A stretch of 64,000 bases of DNA from Brevibacillus fluminis. GTDB lineage: Bacteria; Bacillota; Bacilli; Brevibacillales; Brevibacillaceae. The stretch is taken from contig NZ_RHHQ01000012.1 in the NCBI RefSeq assembly GCF_003710825.1, forward strand, positions 372,001-436,000, written 5' to 3'. The notes below the pieces were generated by a model. The model searched no databases. It saw only the letters and a program-made list of their open reading frames with translations, and was not told the origin of the DNA. Position 1 is the stretch's first letter. Each line of letters begins with the position of its first letter. The position numbers and the translations under genes are program-made. Positions 41,479 through 49,424 of the stretch are shown here, piece by piece.

Positions 41479-42639
41479 ATGAAAATCTTTTGCTTAGGCG
41501 GAGCGGGCAACATTTGTCGGGAAGCGGTGCTTGACCTAGTAGAGTATTCCGATTTCACGACCATCACGATCGGCGATTTCAATGAGGAGGAGGGGCGGAA
41601 GCTGGTCACCGCCCTGAATGATCCGCGGGTCGATTTCGTCAAAGTGAACGTGCGCGACCATGCGGCAACGGTCGAACAGATGAGAGGCTACGATATCGTG
41701 ATGGACGGTACCACGATCACACTGAACGGCTTGTCGACCGCCTGCATTGCAGAAGCAGGCTGCCATGGCATCAACCTGAACGGGTTCGGCGAAGAGGACG
41801 CTTCCGACGAGGTGTTCCGTCGAAACGGCAAAACGTGCGTCCCCGGCTTCGGGATGACGCCTGGCGTGACGCAGATGATGGCGATGCACGCGGCCAACCA
41901 GCTCGACGAAATTGACGAGATTCGCGTCAGCCACGGCGCATTCCGCCCGATCGCATTTTCCAAGTCGATCGCCGAAACGACGACGTACGAATATGATCCC
42001 GACTTGCCCGGCCGCGTCGTGTATGAGAACGGGGCATTCATCCAGGTCGCTCCGTTTGCCCGCCCTCGAGAAATCCAATTGCCTGCGCCATACGGACTGA
42101 CCACGCAATACATCATTCCGCATGCGGAGACAAAAACGCTCGCACAGGCATTGGCCCACAAAAATGTGAAGCTGATTGAGGTGCGCGGCACATGGCCAAC
42201 TAAAAACATGCAGCTCGTCCGCGCGATGTATGACTGGGGATTCATGCGCAACGACAAGATCATGGTAAACGGCGCAGAGGTTGGCATTCTTGATTGTATC
42301 GCCCAATATCTTTATAATTCTAAAGAAGGAAAAGAAACGGAATTATACGGGTACTCTCTCCATGTCGAGGTGACCGGCAAAAAAGAGGGCCGTTCGTTTA
42401 TGCATACGTTGACGCATACGCACCCGGCTTCCGATGGCTCTGTGCCAGGCTGGGAAAAGCTACGTGCCTATACGCGCAACGTCGGAATTCCCATGGCGAT
42501 TGCCGCTTGGCAGCTCGCGAATGGAGCAGTGAAGAAGTCCGGCGTCATCACGCCGGAAGAGGCGTTTGACCCAGCGGTAATTTTCCGCGAGCTAGCTCGT
42601 CGGGAGATTTACGTCCATGAGGAGGTCAAACCGCTTTAA
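41479..42639 (+). CDS. Saccharopine dehydrogenase-like NAD(P)-binding protein
   Basis: The 386-residue protein has an N-terminal Rossmann fold (KIFCLGGAGNICREAV, the GxGxxG-type loop) and a C-terminal saccharopine-dehydrogenase/homospermidine-synthase-like domain with GFGMTPGVTQMMA. The family forms or oxidises secondary amines from amino acids and carbonyl compounds. It is in the AEP operon, 22 bp after phnXW, and no classical AEP pathway step needs it. It may act on alanine, acetaldehyde or phosphonoacetaldehyde produced by PhnXW. That is inference only. Confidence 0.65.
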   Translation: MKIFCLGGAGNICREAVLDLVEYSDFTTITIGDFNEEEGRKLVTALNDPRVDFVKVNVRDHAATVEQMRGYDIVMDGTTITLNGLSTACIAEAGCHGINLNGFGEEDASDEVFRRNGKTCVPGFGMTPGVTQMMAMHAANQLDEIDEIRVSHGAFRPIAFSKSIAETTTYEYDPDLPGRVVYENGAFIQVAPFARPREIQLPAPYGLTTQYIIPHAETKTLAQALAHKNVKLIEVRGTWPTKNMQLVRAMYDWGFMRNDKIMVNGAEVGILDCIAQYLYNSKEGKETELYGYSLHVEVTGKKEGRSFMHTLTHTHPASDGSVPGWEKLRAYTRNVGIPMAIAAWQLANGAVKKSGVITPEEAFDPAVIFRELARREIYVHEEVKPL

Positions 42640-42667
42640 ACGAAATGAAGGCGGGAGGTTGGCTAGC

Positions 42668-43453
42668 GTGTCATTGGTCGGAGAAGAGCGCAAAGAGTAC
42701 ATTTTGGAGCAATTGCATACGGCAGGCAAAGTGCGGACGAATGACTTGGTGGAGAAGCTGCAGGTTTCTTCCGAGACGATCCGTCGCTATCTTGAAGAGC
42801 TGGAGTATGAAAACAAATGCAAGCGAGTGTATGGCGGGGCGGTCAAAATTAATCTCGACCGTGAAGAGCCTTCCATGTTCACGCGGGAGATTTTGCATGC
42901 CGATGAGAAGAAGCGGATTGGCCGCTTGGCTGCGTCCCTGGTGCAGAATGGCGACATCATCCTGATCGATGATGGGACGACCTCCCTGCAGATGATTCAT
43001 TTCCTCGGCAACAAAAAGAACATCACGATCATTACCAATTCGGTCACTGGATTGACCCTGTTGGTGGACAGCATCAACAAAGGCTTGATGGATGCGGAAG
43101 TGTACTTCATCGGCGGCAAGGTTCACCCTAAGCATTTCCGGATCACCGGTTCGGTGGCACAGCAGATGCTGGACAACTTTTATGTGGACAAGGCGTTTGT
43201 TTCGATTGACGGAATCACGCTCGGAAGCGGCATCACGAGCTTTGATGCGGAGCGGGCGTTGATGGTGCGCAAATGCATCGAGCACGCCAAGCAGAGCATC
43301 GTCCTGACCGACCATTCCAAGCTGGGCTCGAGCAATCTGTACAGAAGCGCGGAGCTGCGTGAGATCGACATGATCATCTGCGACGTGCCTGCCCCGAAAG
43401 ATTGGGTGGCGGAATTGGAAGCAAAAGATATCGAGTGGCTGGCAGCGGAATAA
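42668..43453 (+). CDS. DeoR-family regulator of the AEP operon
   Basis: The 261-residue protein has a DeoR helix-turn-helix (about 8-60, VSSETIRRYLEELEYENKC, then VYGGA) and a C-terminal effector domain with DDGTTSLQM, IITNSV and SIDGI. GTG 42668 lies 10 nt after GGGAGG; upstream codons overlap the preceding gene. It is the last gene of the operon and probably controls it in response to a pathway intermediate. Confidence 0.8.
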   Translation: MSLVGEERKEYILEQLHTAGKVRTNDLVEKLQVSSETIRRYLEELEYENKCKRVYGGAVKINLDREEPSMFTREILHADEKKRIGRLAASLVQNGDIILIDDGTTSLQMIHFLGNKKNITIITNSVTGLTLLVDSINKGLMDAEVYFIGGKVHPKHFRITGSVAQQMLDNFYVDKAFVSIDGITLGSGITSFDAERALMVRKCIEHAKQSIVLTDHSKLGSSNLYRSAELREIDMIICDVPAPKDWVAELEAKDIEWLAAE

Positions 43454-43473
43454 TCCTCCGTTATGCCGGCGTC

Positions 43474-43519
43474 AAAAATCCCCATTCAGCGCTGCGATTC
43501 GCTGAGTGGGGATTTTTTT
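43474..43519 (+). terminator. Terminator of the AEP operon
   Basis: AAAAATCCCCATTCAGCG pairs with CGCTGAGTGGGGATTTTT (one mismatch) around a short loop, followed by a T run. Confidence 0.92.
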
Positions 43520-43605
43520 CTAACGGTATCCATGATTTTACCCGATATATAAGGGTGTGTGGTTCTCTCTAGCTTCAAGAATAACGAAAGAGGAGGAAAT
43601 CAGGT

Positions 43606-45960
43606 TTGATTGGAAAAAAAGTCTTGGTTGCGTTTTTTCAAATGGTCCTGGTGGTTGCAGTAATCGCCTCGGCTGTTGGGGGCAACACAGGAACAGCGTT
43701 GGCCGCTAATGAAATTTCCAAGCTGGTGCTTTCGAAAAACAGCCTCTCGATGGAAACGGGCGACACATCCGCTTTGACAGCGACGGCGCTGTATACCAAC
43801 GGCTCCAGTGAGGATGTCACGATTAAAACGGATTGGGTATCGAGCAAGGACAGCGTCGCAACGGTGTATGCGGGGAATGTCACCGCAAAAGGAGAAGGAA
43901 CGGCGACTCTAACGGCGACGTACATGAATACGACAGTTATTGTGAATGTGACCGTTGTAAAAAAAGTCAGGGCGCTCAGCAAAGACAAGCAAAGCATCGA
44001 TATTCGCAAAGGGGCGAGCGATCAGGTGACGCTCACCGCCGTATTTACGGACGGTTCGACGGATGATGTGACATCAAAAGCAGAGTGGACCGTCGACCAA
44101 TATTCGGTCGCAACGGTGTTGAACGGCAAAATTGTCGGGCAGGGAGCAGGTACGGCGACGGTCACTGCCAAATACGGCAGCCAATCCGTAACGATCCCGG
44201 TCAGCGTTGAGGTAATCAGACGGCTGGACCCGGGCAAAAACAGCTTGTCCTTGCCGCTAAATGGCTCGGAGCCGATCACCTTGCTGGCGACATTTGCCGA
44301 CGGCACGGTAGAGGATGTTGCGAAAATCGCAGAGTGGTCAAGTGACAACGGCAGCATTGCCGATGCGATTAAAGGGGAAATCAAATCGTACGGAACAGGT
44401 ACGGCGACAATCACCGCCAAATACGGGACCAAGACGGCAACCATCAAGGTGGAATCCGGCATCTCCCGCCGCCTGGACGTGAACAAAACCAGCCTGTTCA
44501 TGAAAGTCAATGACGCCACGCAGCTTACGCTGACTTCCACCAATGCGGACGAAAAGCCGGAGGATGTCACCGACAAGGCGGTCTGGACGTCAGGTAACGA
44601 AACGGTCGCCTATGTGAGCAAAGGGAAAATCACCGCGTATGCGTCAGGTGAGGCTACCATCACAGCGACATACGGTACTAAAACCGTGACGATTTTGGTT
44701 GATGTCGATGTGCCGCGCAAGCTCGGCGCTGACAAGACTACTGTCGCGGTACAGCCGGGAGATACGAACAAGCTCGTCTTGACAGCGTATTACCAAGATG
44801 GGCGAGAAGTTGACATTACCACAAGAGCCCAGTGGAGCTCCGCATCAACCGCTGTAGCCGAGGTACGCCAAGGCGTGGTTACCGGGATTGCGACAGGCAG
44901 CACGACCATTACGGCTACCTATGGCAAACGGTTCCTGACCATACCGGTAAGCGTCGGGGTGATCAAAAGCTTGACGGCTGATCAGACCAAGCTGACCATG
45001 AACAAAGGGAAAACAGCGAAGGTCTCATTGACCGTCGAATACGCAGACGGCATGAAAAAAGATGTAACGACGCTGGCGACATGGGCGAGCGCCCAGGAAG
45101 CTGTCGCGACGGTCACAGATGGTGTAGTTACCGCAGTCGCCGCCGGCAAAACGACCATCACCGCAACGTACGAAGGCAAAACCGTCTCGATCCCGGTCGA
45201 AATCGATCAGGCGCAGTCGCTTTCGGCGAGCGTGACGACCATCGTCATGGGGACGGGCGAGTCCAAGCAGGTGACGCTGACCGCTACAACGGCAGACGGC
45301 ATCTCAAAAAATGTGACGGACGATGCGGAGTGGATCACAAGCAACGCGGCTGCAGCCGATGTAACAAAAGGGCTGGTGCGCGGCTTGACCAACGGAAGAG
45401 CAGTCGTAACCGCCAAATACGGCGGCCAATCGGTCACCATCACGGTTGAGGTCGGAATCGTCACCAAGATGGACACGGACAAGCATTACATCACGATCAA
45501 AACCGGCAATACGGTGCAGATCAATCTGATGGCGACGCTGTCGGACGGCAGCACGAAAAACGTGACCAAAGATGCGGAGTGGAAGACGACGTCCTACAAG
45601 ATCGCGGACGTGCAGGACGGTATTGTGACAGCGGTCGGATACGGCAAAACGACCATTACGGTTCGCTATTCTGGCAAAACAATCAGCATTCCGGTCGAGG
45701 TCGACACGTTAAAATATTTGAAGACGAGCGCGGTCAAGCTGGAAATGAAGCCGGGTCAGACAACGAAGGTGACGGCGACCGCCACTTATATGGACGGTAC
45801 CGACACCAACGTGACGGTTGCTGGGCTGTGGACCTCGTCCAAAATTCTGGTAGCCGATGTGAAGGACGGAATCATCACAGCGCATGGCCCAGGTCAGGCG
45901 ACGATCACCGTCAACTTTGCTGGCAAGAAAACAGCGGTTGTCGTAGTCGTCAAACCGTAA
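43606..45960 (+). CDS. Secreted protein of nine bacterial Ig-like repeats
   Basis: The 784-residue protein has a signal peptide (basic start, long hydrophobic core, cleavage near ALA-AN around residue 33) and then about nine tandem Ig-like (BIG2-type) repeats of roughly 82 residues. Each has the pattern of a DGS-x-DVT strand, a W-x-S core, VATV and a GTATITA-KYG end. The last repeat runs to the C-terminus with no LPXTG, S-layer-homology or membrane anchor. It is probably an extracellular or wall-associated structural or adhesive protein. TTG 43606 follows AGGAGG. No catalytic domain is visible. Confidence 0.8.
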   Translation: MIGKKVLVAFFQMVLVVAVIASAVGGNTGTALAANEISKLVLSKNSLSMETGDTSALTATALYTNGSSEDVTIKTDWVSSKDSVATVYAGNVTAKGEGTATLTATYMNTTVIVNVTVVKKVRALSKDKQSIDIRKGASDQVTLTAVFTDGSTDDVTSKAEWTVDQYSVATVLNGKIVGQGAGTATVTAKYGSQSVTIPVSVEVIRRLDPGKNSLSLPLNGSEPITLLATFADGTVEDVAKIAEWSSDNGSIADAIKGEIKSYGTGTATITAKYGTKTATIKVESGISRRLDVNKTSLFMKVNDATQLTLTSTNADEKPEDVTDKAVWTSGNETVAYVSKGKITAYASGEATITATYGTKTVTILVDVDVPRKLGADKTTVAVQPGDTNKLVLTAYYQDGREVDITTRAQWSSASTAVAEVRQGVVTGIATGSTTITATYGKRFLTIPVSVGVIKSLTADQTKLTMNKGKTAKVSLTVEYADGMKKDVTTLATWASAQEAVATVTDGVVTAVAAGKTTITATYEGKTVSIPVEIDQAQSLSASVTTIVMGTGESKQVTLTATTADGISKNVTDDAEWITSNAAAADVTKGLVRGLTNGRAVVTAKYGGQSVTITVEVGIVTKMDTDKHYITIKTGNTVQINLMATLSDGSTKNVTKDAEWKTTSYKIADVQDGIVTAVGYGKTTITVRYSGKTISIPVEVDTLKYLKTSAVKLEMKPGQTTKVTATATYMDGTDTNVTVAGLWTSSKILVADVKDGIITAHGPGQATITVNFAGKKTAVVVVVKP

Positions 45961-46026
45961 CATGAAACCCCCGAACAGCTCGTATACATGAGAAGAAGCG
46001 ATTCGAGTTGCTCGGGGGAAACGAAT

Positions 46027-46611
46027 ATGATATTCGAAAAAGTGATTGCGATCGTAGCAGGCAGCTTTCTGATCGGGATCGGTGTGAACGGCTTTTTGGT
46101 GCCTCACCATTTGATGGATGGCGGCATGATCGGAGTAGGCTTGTTAGCCAAGTATTATTTCGGTCTTGCCCCAGGGGGTATCATGCTGCTCACCAGCCTC
46201 CCGATATACGGACTGGTGTTTTGCTACGATCGCTTTTTGTTTTACCGCAGCTTCCACGGGATGCTGCTTTCGTCATTTTTCATCGATTGGCTCAGCTTTT
46301 TGCGGGAAGCGATGCCAACATCGCTTGCGACTGCTTCCGTTGTCGGCGGCGCCCTGATCGGCATCGGCGTCGGCACCATGCTCGCCTACCATAGCAACAC
46401 CGGTGGAACAGACTTGCTCGCCCAGTTTTTGTCCAGACGAAACAAGCTGCCTGTCGCGCTGTTAATTTTTTTGATCGATGGGGTCATCGTTGCTTTTTCA
46501 CTAGAGGCAATCGGCCTAAAGCGCATGTTGTTTTCCTTGATCACGATCGCAAGCGTCGCGATTGCCACGCATTATTTCAGTCAGATTGGTCCTGAGCCTT
46601 ATCTTGAATGA
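46027..46611 (+). CDS. YitT-family membrane protein, short form
   Basis: The 194-residue protein has about five hydrophobic segments and the YitT start GSFLIGIGVNGFLVPHHLMDGGMIG, with the family motif SNTGGTDLLAQ near residue 120. Longer YitT proteins carry an extra cytoplasmic C-terminal domain of about 90 residues, which is absent here. Function is not established. ATG 46027 follows CGGGGGAA, which is part of a hairpin arm. The 3' end overlaps the converging glycosyltransferase gene by 35 bp. Confidence 0.78.
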   Translation: MIFEKVIAIVAGSFLIGIGVNGFLVPHHLMDGGMIGVGLLAKYYFGLAPGGIMLLTSLPIYGLVFCYDRFLFYRSFHGMLLSSFFIDWLSFLREAMPTSLATASVVGGALIGIGVGTMLAYHSNTGGTDLLAQFLSRRNKLPVALLIFLIDGVIVAFSLEAIGLKRMLFSLITIASVAIATHYFSQIGPEPYLE

Positions 46612-47674
46612 GCTTCAGGTTGTTTTGCAGCCGTTCGTCATCAGGCGCCATCTCGACTGCCTGCTTGGCGAATGCGAGCGACTTTTGCAGCATGCCGAGG
46701 TAGTAGCAGCTGAGTGCGCCCAAATCGTACAAGGTGAAATCCCAGGAGAACGGCTCATTGAGATAGGAGATGGGCCGCTCCTTGATTTGCAAGGCTGCCT
46801 CGACCATATGATAGATGCGCGGCCAATCTTGCTCCTTGTAGGCGAGTTTGGCCATTTCCACGTAAGGCTCACGAAGGTGGGGTGCTTCCGCAATGGCTTT
46901 AAACAGCCAGCTTTTCGCTTCATCCCTTTCCCCTTTGGCTTCATATGCGCGGGCGATAAAGCGCATGGAAGCGGCACGTTCGTCTTTCCAGCGTGCGCGC
47001 GGCATGGACAAATGATGTTTCAACGTATCGATGCATTTGTCCCACATGTGATAATACATGTATTCGCGGCCGAGATAATGCACGTTGCGGTCGTGCTCCG
47101 GGTTTTCCTGCACCGACTTTTCCAACAGGGGAAAATATTGGCCGCGCGATTTCGTATTATCAGGGTAATGGTTGAGCCGGATATCTTCGGAACAGACGTA
47201 ATGGTCGGGATCGGTGCCATAGTACTGCAATTCCTCATGAACCGGATGTACCCAGCGGAACCCGCTGCGCCGGTGGGTCTTTTCCTGCCAAAAGGTTACG
47301 CCCCGTGAGCCATCCGGATTAAAGCTCCATGTATAGAAATATTTGAGGCGCGTCGCTTCCGGTGTCCAGACTTCTTCCAGCTTTTGACGCCAACCTGCCT
47401 CCATGCATTCGTCGAGATCGGCGGTAACGCAAACATCGACGTCGCGCGGGATGAAATTCAGCGCTGCATTGCGCGCCACATCGAAGCGCCACGGGTCCAC
47501 TTTGATCGAATAGACATGGGCTCCCCGTGCTCGCAGCCGCTCGACCGTATCGTCTGTAGATCCTGTATCGGCAACGACGACCATATCCGCCTCAAGCATC
47601 GAGTCCATCCATCGATCCACGAATTGCGCCTCATTTTTGCATATAGCATAGACCGCTACCTTTAGCTTATTCAC
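46577..47674 (-). CDS. Family-2 glycosyltransferase with TPR-like C-terminus
   Basis: The 365-residue protein has a GT-A fold glycosyltransferase domain (about 1-215): VAVYAICKNEAQFVDRW, VVADTGSTDDT and a DxD-type TADLDE. Its C-terminal half (about 220-360) is built of helical TPR-like repeats. GTG 47674 lies 8 nt after GGGAGG; an ATG two codons upstream is possible but too close to that site. It overlaps the upstream gene slightly. Such GT2-TPR proteins often glycosylate surface or spore proteins; acceptor unknown. Confidence 0.75.
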   Translation of the reverse strand: MNKLKVAVYAICKNEAQFVDRWMDSMLEADMVVVADTGSTDDTVERLRARGAHVYSIKVDPWRFDVARNAALNFIPRDVDVCVTADLDECMEAGWRQKLEEVWTPEATRLKYFYTWSFNPDGSRGVTFWQEKTHRRSGFRWVHPVHEELQYYGTDPDHYVCSEDIRLNHYPDNTKSRGQYFPLLEKSVQENPEHDRNVHYLGREYMYYHMWDKCIDTLKHHLSMPRARWKDERAASMRFIARAYEAKGERDEAKSWLFKAIAEAPHLREPYVEMAKLAYKEQDWPRIYHMVEAALQIKERPISYLNEPFSWDFTLYDLGALSCYYLGMLQKSLAFAKQAVEMAPDDERLQNNLKLIQDKAQDQSD

Positions 47675-49223
47675 TCGCATTGCCTCCCTCGATACCCGAA
47701 AGTGACCAGAGCTTTGCTTTCCATTGTTCGAATTCTTCATCCCAGGCGGCAGGATGATCGTGATCGTCAAAGACACGCTCTGTTTTCGTCTCGGCCTCTT
47801 TTAAGGCAAGGAATGCCTCCAAATGCCGCCCGAGCTGATGCATATACATCGCTTTAATGTAATGAGGCTCGCGTCGATTCGGAAGGTGCGAGATCGCATT
47901 GTTCAAGCTGAGCAGTGCCTGATCGACCGAGCCAAGCTCCCGGAAAATCGAGAACTGCAGCTGATACAGATAGGCGGAGTCGTTGCCAGGCAGAGCAAGG
48001 GCGCGGTTTACCGCTTGAAGTGCCTCCATTTGCCGATTGTTATGCATATATTCTGCGGCGAGATAGCTCCAGGTTTTCCAGTAGTTGCCGAACTCTTTGA
48101 GCGATTGCTCGAGCATCGGGATGTCATTTTCGTGTGAACGCCGGTTATGCTCTTTCCGGTATACCCATAGGTCAGCGATCGACGTCACCTGTTCCGGGTC
48201 GTTTGGCTGCAAGACCTCATGAATCGGCAGCTTCCACGTATAGCCGCGCCGCGAATGAATCCAGTCATGCCATTTCACGGTGAAGCGCTGCTCCGGCCCA
48301 ATTTTTTTCACCATATAGCGGTAGCGAGGACTTTCATACGTCCAATGGGCAGCCAAAAGGTCACGCCACCCCTCCATTAAAGTCTCGTTTGCGTGCAGTG
48401 CGACACACAGGTCGATTTCGGGGGAAACCAATGATAGGCACGTGTTGCGCGCGTCATCAAACCGGAAGGGTGTGACGCATATCGGATAAACAGACAGGTT
48501 GACGTCGGGATTGTTTGCTTGAAAACGGGCAACTACTTCATTCGAACCGTCTGTAGAGCCGGTGTCGCACAGGACGATCTGGTCGGCTGCCTTGACCGAA
48601 TGCAAAAAAGCGCCCAAGTCCGCTTCGTTATCGTCGAACAAAGCATAGACGGCGATTTTCGGACCATACAGCTTAGTGACCGTATCAAGTGATTGGGTGT
48701 TCGGGTTGACGCCGACATAGGCGCCGATTTCTTGCTCCACATGCGAGAATGCGATGTGAGGGAAAGTGGCGAGCACTTCTTCATGCGTCCAGTCGTCTTT
48801 TACATGCTTTTCGTACGGGTTGCCCATGTAAGAGTCTTGCGGATATTTGATGATCGGGATGCTGATGAAGACAAAATCGCTTGCGGCAAGCAGCTTTTCA
48901 TAGACTTCCAACGCTTCTCCCTTTGTCATATGTTCCAGCACGTCACCCAAAAACGTGATGCCATAGCGCTTTTCAGGCGTGAAGGTGCGGACATCGTCCG
49001 TGCGCAAAACGTCATATTTGCTCGCAAGCTGAAAAGTAGAATGATAGGGCTCCCATATTTCCAAAGCGGTGAAATGCGTGTGCGGTAGACGGGCGCGAAA
49101 CAGGTCCGAATAAGTGCCGGCTCCTGCTCCCACGTCCAGTATTGAATCATGGTCGCAAATCGTGATGAAACGCATCACGAGGCGTTCGATCCATGCTTTT
49201 CCAGATTTTGAACTGTAGGGCAT
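47667..49223 (-). CDS. Methyltransferase-glycosyltransferase-TPR fusion protein
   Basis: The 518-residue protein has three parts. Residues 1-165 form a SAM-dependent methyltransferase (ILDVGAGAGTYSD, ALEIWEP, DVLEHMTKGEA). Residues about 172-370 form a family-2 glycosyltransferase related to the next gene (IAVYALFDDNEADLG, CDTGSTDGSNE). The C-terminal TPR-like helical repeats (about 375-490) follow. ATG 49223 is 6 nt after AGGAGG; the frame extends upstream without a better site. The pair forms a small glycan-building operon, divergent from the kinase gene. Whether the methyl group goes on the added sugar is unknown. Confidence 0.78.
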   Translation of the reverse strand: MPYSSKSGKAWIERLVMRFITICDHDSILDVGAGAGTYSDLFRARLPHTHFTALEIWEPYHSTFQLASKYDVLRTDDVRTFTPEKRYGITFLGDVLEHMTKGEALEVYEKLLAASDFVFISIPIIKYPQDSYMGNPYEKHVKDDWTHEEVLATFPHIAFSHVEQEIGAYVGVNPNTQSLDTVTKLYGPKIAVYALFDDNEADLGAFLHSVKAADQIVLCDTGSTDGSNEVVARFQANNPDVNLSVYPICVTPFRFDDARNTCLSLVSPEIDLCVALHANETLMEGWRDLLAAHWTYESPRYRYMVKKIGPEQRFTVKWHDWIHSRRGYTWKLPIHEVLQPNDPEQVTSIADLWVYRKEHNRRSHENDIPMLEQSLKEFGNYWKTWSYLAAEYMHNNRQMEALQAVNRALALPGNDSAYLYQLQFSIFRELGSVDQALLSLNNAISHLPNRREPHYIKAMYMHQLGRHLEAFLALKEAETKTERVFDDHDHPAAWDEEFEQWKAKLWSLSGIEGGNASE

Positions 49224-49424
49224 ACAGACCTCCTCTACGGCATGGCAATCGGTCATGCCAAATCAACTGCTACAAAGATATTCAGATTCTAGGAAAGCGT
49301 GATTGTCCCTGGGTGGGTAACCAGCAACTATTTTTGCCCCCGCAGCCGCAATCTTGCAAAAAAATAAGACCTGCAGATGGTATACTTAAAGGAACGAAAG
49401 AGAGAGCGGAAAGGGAGAGCTGTA

